Origin: Chersky-822 sp035509195
Lineage (GTDB): Bacteria > Actinomycetota > Actinomycetes > Streptosporangiales > Streptosporangiaceae
NCBI GenBank assembly: GCA_035509195.1
Contig: DATJLT010000241.1
Span: 1-13,606 of the forward strand
DNA: 13,606 nucleotides
Direction of reading: 5' to 3'
Positions within the stretch are counted from its first letter, which is position 1, and each line of letters opens with the position of its first letter. Shown piece after piece: positions 1 through 6,426 of this stretch. The notes beneath the pieces are model-generated. The model was not told the origin of the DNA. It was given only the letters and a program-made list of their open reading frames with translations, and did no database searches. The position numbers and the translations under genes are program-made.

Positions 1-1232
1 AGCGCGGTCGCGAGCTGGCGCTCAAGCCGTTCCACCCGCGCGTCAAGGTCATGAGCTGAGGCGGTGTCCGCGGTTGCCCGGTCGCCGGCACCCGGTCCGC
101 TCGCCGGAAGCAGCACCTGCGCGCACATGAGCTCGAGCAGCAGCCTCGGCGACGTGGCACCTCGCATCTCCACCAGCCCGTTGCTGATCGTTTCCGCCGC
201 ACGGACAAGCCGCTCCTGCCCGAACCCGCGCGCCTGTGCCGCCATCAGCTCAAGCCGGTCCTCGGGTACGTCGAGCAGTCCTGATGACCCGGCGTCAGGC
301 ACGGCGGCGAGCACGATCAGGTCACGCAGCCGGTCAAGAAGGTCCATGGCGAAGCGCCTCGGGTCATGCCCGCCATCGACCACGTGGTCGATCGCGCGGA
401 AGACCAGTGCGCCGTCACCGGCCGCGAACGCCTCGGCCATCTCATCGAGCAGCGCGTCATCGGTATACCCGAGCAAGGCGATCGCCCGGTCGTACCTGAG
501 TCCTTCGTCGTCGGAGCCCGCTATGAGCTGGTCGAGGATCGACTCCGCGTCGCGCACCGACCCCGACCCTGCCCTGATGACGACAGGAAGCACGGACGGC
601 TCGAAGGCGATCTTCTCTGCCGCGAGGATCTCCTCAAGCAACTCCCGCAGCACGGCGGGAGGCACCAGGCGGAAGGGGTAATGATGCGTGCGCGACCTGA
701 TGGTCGGGATGACCTTTTCCGGCTCGGTCGTGGCGAACACGAACTTCAGGTGCGGCGGCGGCTCTTCGACGAGCTTGAGCAGGGCGTTAAAGCCCGCGCC
801 TGTCACCATGTGCGCTTCATCGATGATGTAGATCTTGTAGCGGGCAGAGACCGGCGAGTAGAACGCCCGTTCGCGCAGGTCCCGCGCGTCGTCGATGCCA
901 CCGTGCGAGGCCGCGTCGATCTCGATCACGTCGATGCTTCCAGGACCTGATGGTGCCAGGGCAACGCACGAGGCGCACTGGCCGCAAGGGTCGGGAGTCG
1001 GCCCGTTCTCACAGTTCAGCGACCGCGCCAGGATTCTCGCGCTCGACGTCTTCCCGCATCCGCGCGGACCGCTGAACAGGTAGGCGTGGTGCACCCGGCC
1101 GCTGCGCAGCGCCTGCCGAAGCGGTTCAGTGACGTGATCCTGACCTTTCAGCTCAGCGAAAGTCGCTGGCCGGTACTTGCGGTAGAGCGCGAGGGGTGCG
1201 TTCCGCACTGGCGGTTCTGAGTCACCTGCCAT
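1..1232 (-). CDS. dnaX: DNA polymerase III subunit gamma/tau, N-terminal part (cut by window edge)
   Basis: Clamp-loader ATPase of the replicative polymerase, cytoplasmic; it loads the beta clamp together with delta and delta'. About 410 codons are visible and the gene continues past position 1. The translation begins MAGDSEPPVRNAPLALYRKY and carries the Walker A motif GPRGCGKT (about residues 55-62), a four-cysteine zinc module (C74, C83, C86, C89), the DEAH Walker B (about 138-141), the sensor-1 stretch FATTE (about 166-170) and an SR arginine-finger motif near 180. The clamp-loader collar region (AGSGSVRDAESILDQ) follows, and the visible end is charged and helical. The ATG at 1232 is supported by a GAGG about 8 nt upstream and by the usual LYRKYRP start of the family. 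Any tau-specific tail or frameshift site lies outside the window. ffs lies about 25 bp upstream on the same strand, an arrangement known in actinobacteria. Confidence 0.97.
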   Translation of the reverse strand, partial: MAGDSEPPVRNAPLALYRKYRPATFAELKGQDHVTEPLRQALRSGRVHHAYLFSGPRGCGKTSSARILARSLNCENGPTPDPCGQCASCVALAPSGPGSIDVIEIDAASHGGIDDARDLRERAFYSPVSARYKIYIIDEAHMVTGAGFNALLKLVEEPPPHLKFVFATTEPEKVIPTIRSRTHHYPFRLVPPAVLRELLEEILAAEKIAFEPSVLPVVIRAGSGSVRDAESILDQLIAGSDDEGLRYDRAIALLGYTDDALLDEMAEAFAAGDGALVFRAIDHVVDGGHDPRRFAMDLLDRLRDLIVLAAVPDAGSSGLLDVPEDRLELMAAQARGFGQERLVRAAETISNGLVEMRGATSPRLLLELMCAQVLLPASGPGAGDRATADTASAHDLDARVERLERQLATA

Positions 1233-1257
1233 GACCACATCCTCGGCGGGGAAGGGA

Positions 1258-1351
1258 AGGGACCCCTCGCACACCCGCCAGAGCCCGCGTACCCTTGCTG
1301 CCTTCCGGCCCTGGGGGGGTTAGCGGGGTAAACGCCGCGCGAGGGGTCTGG
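1258..1351 (-). ncRNA. ffs: Signal recognition particle RNA (4.5S, small bacterial type)
   Basis: RNA component of the SRP, which binds Ffh and targets nascent membrane and secreted proteins. The minus strand shows the conserved Ffh-binding hairpin core CAGGGCCGGAAGGCAGCA (GGAA tetraloop, complement of 1301-1310) and a terminal helix in which GACCCCTCGC (complement of 1339-1348) pairs perfectly with GCGAGGGGTC (complement of 1261-1270). The length of about 94 nt fits the small Alu-less class. The exact ends are estimates. A TAGACT -10-like hexamer (complement of 1357-1362) lies at the right distance for a start near 1350; no good -35 is visible. dnaX starts about 25 bp downstream. Confidence 0.95.
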
Positions 1352-1429
1352 CACCTAGTCTAGCGACGCCAGCGACAGCCGGCGCCCGATCGGGGTGCGG
1401 CGACCGCCCGCCCCGGCCGAGGCCCGGTA

Positions 1430-1469
1430 TAACTTAGTTCTCAGAACTATAGTTCTGAGAACTAAGTTA
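1430..1469. promoter_or_regulatory. 40-bp perfect palindrome, probable operator of the ATPase gene
   Basis: Positions 1430-1469 read identically on both strands, centred between 1449 and 1450. Each half is itself a dyad: AGTTCT-C-AGAACT on the left and AGTTCT-G-AGAACT on the right, giving four copies of one 6-bp half-site in alternating orientation. It is AT-rich in a very GC-rich surrounding and ends 15 bp before the GTG of the ATPase gene. Two adjacent dimer sites for a winged-helix or similar regulator are the natural reading; the ATPase itself carries a winged-helix-like segment, so autoregulation is possible. The function is inferred; the palindrome is directly visible. Confidence 0.75.
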
Positions 1470-1472
1470 CTG

Positions 1473-1478
1473 TAGATT
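1473..1478 (+). promoter_or_regulatory. Candidate -10 element for a leaderless ATPase transcript
   Basis: TAGATT lies 6 nt before the GTG start at 1485, and there is no Shine-Dalgarno sequence in between. This is the spacing expected if transcription starts at or next to the start codon, as is common in actinobacteria. The corresponding -35 position would fall inside the palindrome, so a protein bound there would block the polymerase. A second -10-like TATAAC occurs at 1428-1433, overlapping the palindrome's left end. No good -35 is visible for either. Confidence 0.3.
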
Positions 1479-1484
1479 TACCTG

Positions 1485-2975
1485 GTGGCCATCCAGAAAC
1501 CGGCGCAGGTCTTTGACCGGGAACGTGAGTGGCATGGCCTGGCGGCGCATGCGACTGACACTGCTCAAGTAGCCACGCTTGGTGTGGTGAGCGGGCGTCG
1601 CCGCCAGGGCAAGAGCTTCCTGCTCCAGGCACTCACTGACGCGACAGGCGGACTCTATTACGCCGCGACCGAGGCGACAGAGGCCGAGTCACTTCGGTTG
1701 TTCACAGATTCGGTCATAAGGTATACAGGTCGCCCGATCGACCCCTCATTCCGCGACTGGAACGACGCGATCCGGTATCTGTTCTCGCGGTTCACAGGCC
1801 AGCCGACGCTGGTAGTCATTGACGAGTTTCCGTTCCTCATCAGGGCATCACCCGCGCTGCCTTCGATCATCCAGCGCGAACTTGGTCCTGGCGGGACGGG
1901 CGCAGGCAGTTCCGTACGGCTAGTGCTGTGCGGATCGGCCATGAGCGTGATGGGGGCCTTGATGTCTGGCCGTGCTCCCTTGCGCGGACGGGCAAGCCTC
2001 GAACTGATCGTTCAGCCGTTCGGCTATCGGGATGCGGCGAGGTTCTGGGGACTCACCGACTCGCGGCTGGCGATGCTAGTCCATGCCGTAGTGGGCGGCA
2101 CGCCCGCTTACCGTCGAGAGTTCGTCCGCGGCGATGCCCCCTTCGGACTATCCGACTTTGATTCATGGGTGATTCGCACGGTTCTCAACTCACAAACCCC
2201 CCTGTTCAGGGAGGCCAGGTATCTACTCGCTGATGAATCAGATATCAGAGAGCCCGCGATCTACCACTCCGTGCTCGCGGCTATTGCGACTGGCAACGCC
2301 ACGAACGGCGGTATCGCCAGCTACACAGGGCGTCGATCCGACCTGCTTACGCACCCGCTTAGCGTTCTCGAAGACTCCGCCTTGATAGCCAGGGAACCCG
2401 ATTTGCTCCGCCACGGCCGTACTTCTTACCGGATCACTGAGCCACTCATAGCTTTCTACGAAGCAGTAATGCGCAAGCGATGGCACGAACTAGAACTCGG
2501 GCTTTCCGAACTCGTGTGGCAGGCATCAAGAGCCACCTTCGCCTCCAGGGTAGTCGGCCCGCATTTCGAAGCCATCTGCCGCACTTACGCCACCTCGGAC
2601 GGGCTGGACTTGTTCGGAGAACTCCCTGCTGAGGTGGGGCACGGGACGGTAAACGACCCGCAAGCACGTGGGCAGATCGAAGTGGACGTGGTCGCTTTCG
2701 CGGCATCGTCGACCGAAGAGCGACGCCGGATCCTGTCACTCGGCGAGGTCAAATGGGGCGAGGTCATGAGCCCGCGTCACCTGGCCAGGCTCGCCCGCGC
2801 TCGTGACCTCCTGGCTGTGAAGTACAGCACCGCCGATACCGTGCTGGCCTGCTATAGCGCCGCCGGATTCGACGCCGAATTGCGCGAGATCGCTGAGCGG
2901 GAGCCTAGCCGGGTCCGGCTGATCGGACTTGAGCGGATCTACGGGCACTCTCCGAATGACGGCGGCCGAAGATGA
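1485..2975 (+). CDS. ATPase_2/DUF234-type ATP-binding protein with C-terminal nuclease-like domain
   Basis: 496 aa, cytoplasmic. An N-terminal archaeal-type P-loop ATPase has Walker A GRRRQGKS (37-44), Walker B LVVIDEF (109-115), the family's CGS sensor stretch (149-151) and the APLRGR element (164-169). A winged-helix-like segment follows (about 257-318). The C-terminal region has a PD-(D/E)XK pattern: D401 in QIEVDVV and E421/K423 in GEVKWG, with later helices rich in Arg. This order matches the ATPase_2 (PF01637) plus DUF234 (PF03008) architecture, best known from archaea and scattered bacteria; its biological role is not established. The GTG start lies close to the conserved FDRERE opening and has no SD, so leaderless expression is likely. 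Codon choice (ATA, CTA, TTG) looks more AT-rich than neighbouring genes, suggesting acquisition. Its 3' end overlaps the convergent small membrane gene by 71 bp. Confidence 0.9.
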   Translation: MAIQKPAQVFDREREWHGLAAHATDTAQVATLGVVSGRRRQGKSFLLQALTDATGGLYYAATEATEAESLRLFTDSVIRYTGRPIDPSFRDWNDAIRYLFSRFTGQPTLVVIDEFPFLIRASPALPSIIQRELGPGGTGAGSSVRLVLCGSAMSVMGALMSGRAPLRGRASLELIVQPFGYRDAARFWGLTDSRLAMLVHAVVGGTPAYRREFVRGDAPFGLSDFDSWVIRTVLNSQTPLFREARYLLADESDIREPAIYHSVLAAIATGNATNGGIASYTGRRSDLLTHPLSVLEDSALIAREPDLLRHGRTSYRITEPLIAFYEAVMRKRWHELELGLSELVWQASRATFASRVVGPHFEAICRTYATSDGLDLFGELPAEVGHGTVNDPQARGQIEVDVVAFAASSTEERRRILSLGEVKWGEVMSPRHLARLARARDLLAVKYSTADTVLACYSAAGFDAELREIAEREPSRVRLIGLERIYGHSPNDGGRR

Positions 2976-3207
2976 AGTAAGCGACCGGACCAAGAACCCA
3001 GTTGATGAAGGACAGCGCGGTCCACATCTGCTTGGAGCCGCGGATCTTACTGGCAGGACGGCGCTTGATGTCGATCAGCGTGACGGCAAGCAACCCGAGC
3101 ATCGCGCCGATCGCCGCGATCGTCTTCGGGTCAGCCAGGCTCCCGCTTGGGCTCAGCAGGTCACCCTCAAGCGAGTGCCAGGTCCCGTCCGTCACCCGAG
3201 TTGACAT
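2905..3207 (-). CDS. Small two-TM membrane protein with PLDc_N-type domain
   Basis: 100 aa. Two hydrophobic segments (about 29-46 and 64-80) flank a basic stretch IKRRPASKIRGSKQMW and end in FINWVLGPVAYFIFGRR. This is the pattern of the phospholipase D N-terminal domain (PF13396), a short membrane module also found alone. No HKD catalytic motif is present, so it should not be called a phospholipase; its job is unknown. The ATG at 3207 overlaps the end of the upstream membrane-protein gene by 16 bp, which suggests translational coupling, as no strong SD is visible. It is the last gene of the seven-gene minus-strand array and runs 71 bp into the convergent ATPase gene. The tail after residue 83 is Arg/Ser-rich and probably cytoplasmic. 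Confidence 0.85.
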   Translation of the reverse strand: MSTRVTDGTWHSLEGDLLSPSGSLADPKTIAAIGAMLGLLAVTLIDIKRRPASKIRGSKQMWTALSFINWVLGPVAYFIFGRRHSESARRSAQVRSAGPG

Positions 3208-4700
3208 GAGGCCAGGCTACCGCTAGCGCGGAACCGGCCGAGGTTGAACGACGTGCCCGCGTAGCGCCCGACGTAGGAAGCGCAGATCGCGGACCGAAGC
3301 GCAGCCGCCTCGTCATGAGGCAGCCAGGGCAACGCGGCGAAGACGGCAGGGACCGCGTCGGGTCCGAGTGACACGATCTGGCTGACATCAAGCGACCGGC
3401 CGAGTTCGGCGCGCCGCAAATTGGTCCCTGCCACGATCGCCGCGGGGTTCACGCTCGCCCACACGGCGATCAGCACCAGCCCTGAAACGATGAAAGCCGC
3501 GGGAAAACGCGGTCCTGGCAGCCCGCGCGGCACGAACGTGGCTGACAGGAGAACGAAGACGATCCCGATCCAGGCGGCGACGGCGAAGCAGGCCAGGCGC
3601 AGCATCGTGAGCCCGAAAGCTGCTTCGTAAAGCTGGAGGCGCCGGATGGCGACTACGACGACGCCGAGGGTGAGAACGGCGGTGACCACGGAGAGCACCA
3701 CGATGACCCGGTGATCAGAACAGGCGAGGCCGCGCACGCAGAGCAGCACTACCAGGGTAATCGCGGCACAGGCGAGCAGCCGGAAGAAGCCGCTGCGGGC
3801 GTATTCGGCGTAGGTCAGGCCCTGGGTAACCAGGATGCGGTGTCCGGCTCCCGACAGCGCCACGAACTGGGCGGCGACGAAGGCCGCATACATGGCGCTC
3901 AGGCCACCGAGCACGATGGCGACCTCTACAGGGCCGAGCTTCGGCGCCCGCGCGAACCCTACTAGCGGCCGGCTCGTGCTAGCGGCCCGCGCGAGCCCGG
4001 TCATCAGCCAGGCGCCTGCGATCAGGAGAACAACCTGCTGAAGGATGAGCCCGCCGTTGAACCAGGAACGGAAAATCGGGTCGGCTGACGCCAGCAGCAG
4101 GCCGGTGACCAGCAAGACGGGCAGGCCGATCGCGACGCCGCGCAGGACGCCCGTGCCCCACTTCCTTGCCAGCGCGTTCTCCGCTGACTCGCCTTGAAAG
4201 CGGAACATCCCTGGTGCCAGGAACAGATGAGCGGCGACGACGCCGATACGCGAAACGACCGCGGAGAGGGTATCAGGAAGCCCGTCTCCGTCAGCCGCAA
4301 GCGAAGGGCCAAGCAGAAGCAGGAAAATGACAGCGAACATCACGGGCACGGTCACCCAGGGACTGGTAAGGAACGTGAACGTAAGGCCGAGCATCGCCGC
4401 CGCGGCGATGAGAACGATGCTGGTGCGCCCGGCAAGGCGGCGGCTCAGGAGCAGGGCGATGGAGAAACTCGCGACCGCGACCGATGTAGCGATCGCCGGT
4501 ACGCCGCTGCGCACCGCGAGATCGAAGCACACTCCGGTCACGAGCGAGCCGACGACCAGACGAAGGTCCGCCTTCGACCGCACGGCGAGCCAGGGAAGCC
4601 TTGGAAGGCGGAGATCCGGTTGCGGCATCCCTGCCCAGGCCGGGTTCGCCGCTGGCGGCTGCCGGCCCTGAGCAGCCGGCTGTACAGGCGGAGTCTCCAT
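3192..4700 (-). CDS. Polytopic membrane protein, DUF4153/DUF4173 type
   Basis: 502 aa from the chosen start METPPVQPAAQG. A Pro/Ala/Gln-rich cytoplasmic head of about 45 residues precedes roughly ten to twelve hydrophobic segments. Family-like features are the YAEYARSGFFRL stretch in the second half and the C-terminal NPAAIVAGTNLRRA...LGPDAVPAVFAALP region after the last TM helix, which resemble proteins annotated DUF4153/DUF4173. The family name is from memory; no enzymatic role is established. An in-frame start exists at 4868, but it would overlap the kinase gene by 140 bp and encode a low-complexity basic head. The ATG at 4700 has GAGG 4 nt upstream and sits 28 bp after the kinase stop. 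Its place after the response regulator and kinase suggests it is an output or sensory partner of that pair. Confidence 0.85.
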   Translation of the reverse strand: METPPVQPAAQGRQPPAANPAWAGMPQPDLRLPRLPWLAVRSKADLRLVVGSLVTGVCFDLAVRSGVPAIATSVAVASFSIALLLSRRLAGRTSIVLIAAAAMLGLTFTFLTSPWVTVPVMFAVIFLLLLGPSLAADGDGLPDTLSAVVSRIGVVAAHLFLAPGMFRFQGESAENALARKWGTGVLRGVAIGLPVLLVTGLLLASADPIFRSWFNGGLILQQVVLLIAGAWLMTGLARAASTSRPLVGFARAPKLGPVEVAIVLGGLSAMYAAFVAAQFVALSGAGHRILVTQGLTYAEYARSGFFRLLACAAITLVVLLCVRGLACSDHRVIVVLSVVTAVLTLGVVVVAIRRLQLYEAAFGLTMLRLACFAVAAWIGIVFVLLSATFVPRGLPGPRFPAAFIVSGLVLIAVWASVNPAAIVAGTNLRRAELGRSLDVSQIVSLGPDAVPAVFAALPWLPHDEAAALRSAICASYVGRYAGTSFNLGRFRASGSLASCQLG

Positions 4701-4728
4701 GTTTCCTCGTTTCAGGAGGCTGGTTCGG

Positions 4729-5739
4729 CTACTTCGGAAGGTGGAAAACGACCCGGCAGCCGACCGGCGACCTGGCCTCGGCCTTGATACGGCCGCCATG
4801 CAGTTCGACAATTGACCTGGCGATGGCGAGGCCAAGGCCCGCGCCGCCTGATCCTGAGGCTCGTGCACCGTTTACACGGTAAAAACGATCGAAAATGCGC
4901 TCAAGATCGCCGGCAGGCACGCCGGTACCCTCGTCGCAAACTTCGATCCTGACTCCTTCCCCGGCCTGCGTGCCGCGCACGAGAACCTTGCCGCCTGGCG
5001 GGCTGTGCCTGACCGCGTTGGTCAGCAAGTTCGTGAGGACCTCGTGGATCCGGTTCGGATCACCGACGCCGGCCAGGCCTTCAGGCACCTCGGTCACGAT
5101 GCGGACCTCGGCGTTGACCGGCCGCACTTCGGCCACCGCATCATCGACAATCTCGCTCAGCCAGAAGCTCTGCCTGTCCAGTTCGATGGCCCCAGACTCG
5201 AACTGAGAGAGCTGCAGAAGCTGGTCGACGAGCTTGCTTAGCCGGTGCGTCGCCTTGAGCATTGCCGTGACCGCCTCGCCGTCGAGCGCTTCAACGCCGT
5301 CGGCCAGGTTCTCAAGGCGCGCACGCAAGGCCGCGACCGGCGTGCGCAGCTCGTGGCTGACGTTCGCGATCAGTTCCCGGCGCTGGCTGTCCGCCGCTTC
5401 GAGTTCGGCCGCCATCGTGTTGAACGCCGTGGCCAGGCTGCCGACCTCGTCCCTGGCGGTGGACGTTACGCGCATGCTGTAGTCACCGCCCGCCATGGCC
5501 CGCGTAGCGGCGGCCATTTGCCGAAGCGGCAGCACCATGCCGTGCGCCAGCAACTGAATGACCAGCAGCGACACGACCAGCCCGCCAATGAAGGCGAACC
5601 TGGAGTGCACCCCGAAGGTGAGCGAAAGGAAGATCGCGCCGACCGTCACGGCGACCGCGCCAATTACGACGATGCCGAGCTTGACCTTGATCGACTTGAC
5701 GAAGTCGAGAGGCCGCGGGCCCAGATAAGTGGTGACCAT
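4729..5739 (-). CDS. HAMP-domain sensor histidine kinase with minimal sensor loop
   Basis: 336 aa, inner-membrane kinase that autophosphorylates and passes phosphate to the adjacent regulator. TM1 (about 21-44) and TM2 (about 49-70) are separated by only about five residues (HSRFA), so there is no extracytoplasmic sensor domain. A HAMP region (about 70-120) is followed by the H-box ANVSHELRTP with the phospho-acceptor H129, the N-box NLLTNAVRH (N241), G1 DEGTG (269-273), the F-box IFDRFYR (282-288) and G2 GGAGLGLA (298-305). All catalytic boxes are intact. The start codon ATG shares one base with the regulator's TAA stop (TAATG), a classic coupled junction. The short loop suggests sensing within or at the membrane, perhaps through the neighbouring membrane proteins; this is inference. 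Confidence 0.96.
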   Translation of the reverse strand: MVTTYLGPRPLDFVKSIKVKLGIVVIGAVAVTVGAIFLSLTFGVHSRFAFIGGLVVSLLVIQLLAHGMVLPLRQMAAATRAMAGGDYSMRVTSTARDEVGSLATAFNTMAAELEAADSQRRELIANVSHELRTPVAALRARLENLADGVEALDGEAVTAMLKATHRLSKLVDQLLQLSQFESGAIELDRQSFWLSEIVDDAVAEVRPVNAEVRIVTEVPEGLAGVGDPNRIHEVLTNLLTNAVRHSPPGGKVLVRGTQAGEGVRIEVCDEGTGVPAGDLERIFDRFYRVNGARASGSGGAGLGLAIARSIVELHGGRIKAEARSPVGCRVVFHLPK

Positions 5740-6416
5740 TACCTGCCGTCCTCATCCGCACCCGCGTAGCCGATGCTGTGAACAGTCCTGATGACGTTCG
5801 TGCCGGCCTTCTTACGGATGGCCCGCACATGAGAGTCAACGGTGCGGGGACCTGATCCGTCACGGTACCCCCAGACCTCGGCGAGCAGTTCTTCCCGGCT
5901 GCGGACTACTCCGGGCGTCGCAAGCAGGTAGACGAGCAAGTCGAACTCGGTCGCGGTCAGGCCAATGACCTGGCCGTCGACCTTCGCGCGGCGCCGGGAA
6001 ATGTCGACCTCGACCGTCCCGGCCCGCAGCACCCGATCGGGATCGCTTGCCGACCGCTCGGCACGGCGCAGCAGAGCCCGCACCCGCGCCGTGAGCTCGC
6101 GCATGCTGAACGGCTTGGACAGGTAATCGTCAGCACCGACCTCCAGGCCAACTACCAGATCGGTCTCCGAGCCGCGGGCGGTGAGCATGATCACGGGCAC
6201 CGGCCTGTCGCGCTGGATCCGGCGGCAGACCTCCAGCCCGTCGAAGCCGGGCAGCATCAGGTCGAGCACGACCGCGTCAGGCCGGATCGAGTTCACCAGT
6301 TCGACCGCTACAGGGCCGTCTTCAGCGATCGTTACGGTGTGGCCTTCACTACGCAGCCGCGCGGCGATCGCCGCCGCGAGTTCCTTCTCATCCTCCACGA
6401 CCACTATTTCCGCCAC
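5739..6416 (-). CDS. OmpR/PhoB-family response regulator
   Basis: 225 aa from the GTG at 6416 (MAEIVVVEDEKEL). The receiver domain has the acidic pair E8/D9, phospho-acceptor D52 (VVLDLMLPGFDG), T79 and K101 (LSKPF). The C-terminal winged-helix DNA-binding domain (about 125-220) includes LTATEFDLLVYLL, REELLAEVWGY and RTVDSHVRAIRKK. An open frame extends upstream to 6728, but it runs antisense-like through the ligase gene and encodes no receiver sequence, so it is rejected. The GTG lies 10 bp after the ligase stop and has no SD. A TAGCTT hexamer (complement of 6424-6429) ends 7 nt before it, so a separate leaderless transcript is possible. It ends in a TAATG overlap with its kinase. DNA targets cannot be told from the sequence. 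Confidence 0.96.
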   Translation of the reverse strand: MAEIVVVEDEKELAAAIAARLRSEGHTVTIAEDGPVAVELVNSIRPDAVVLDLMLPGFDGLEVCRRIQRDRPVPVIMLTARGSETDLVVGLEVGADDYLSKPFSMRELTARVRALLRRAERSASDPDRVLRAGTVEVDISRRRAKVDGQVIGLTATEFDLLVYLLATPGVVRSREELLAEVWGYRDGSGPRTVDSHVRAIRKKAGTNVIRTVHSIGYAGADEDGR

Positions 6417-6426
6417 AGGCAGAAAG

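Noticed and set aside
64..950. Plus-strand open frames (64-681, 366-950) over the dnaX region
   Set aside because: They lie antisense to an unmistakable DnaX translation and give low-complexity Ser/Arg peptides, a usual shadow effect in high-GC DNA.
1148..1354. Minus-strand 68-aa frame over ffs
   Set aside because: It covers the SRP RNA and the start of dnaX in another frame and has no recognisable domain.
2905..3207. Phospholipase D enzyme
   Set aside because: Only the short N-terminal membrane module is present; there is no HKD motif and only 100 residues.
4194..4787. Plus-strand 197-aa frame
   Set aside because: Antisense to the DUF4153/DUF4173-type gene and the kinase end; the translation is charged low-complexity sequence.
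4701..4868. Longer N-terminus for the polytopic membrane protein
   Set aside because: It would overlap the kinase gene by 140 bp; the ATG at 4700 has its own GAGG and normal spacing.
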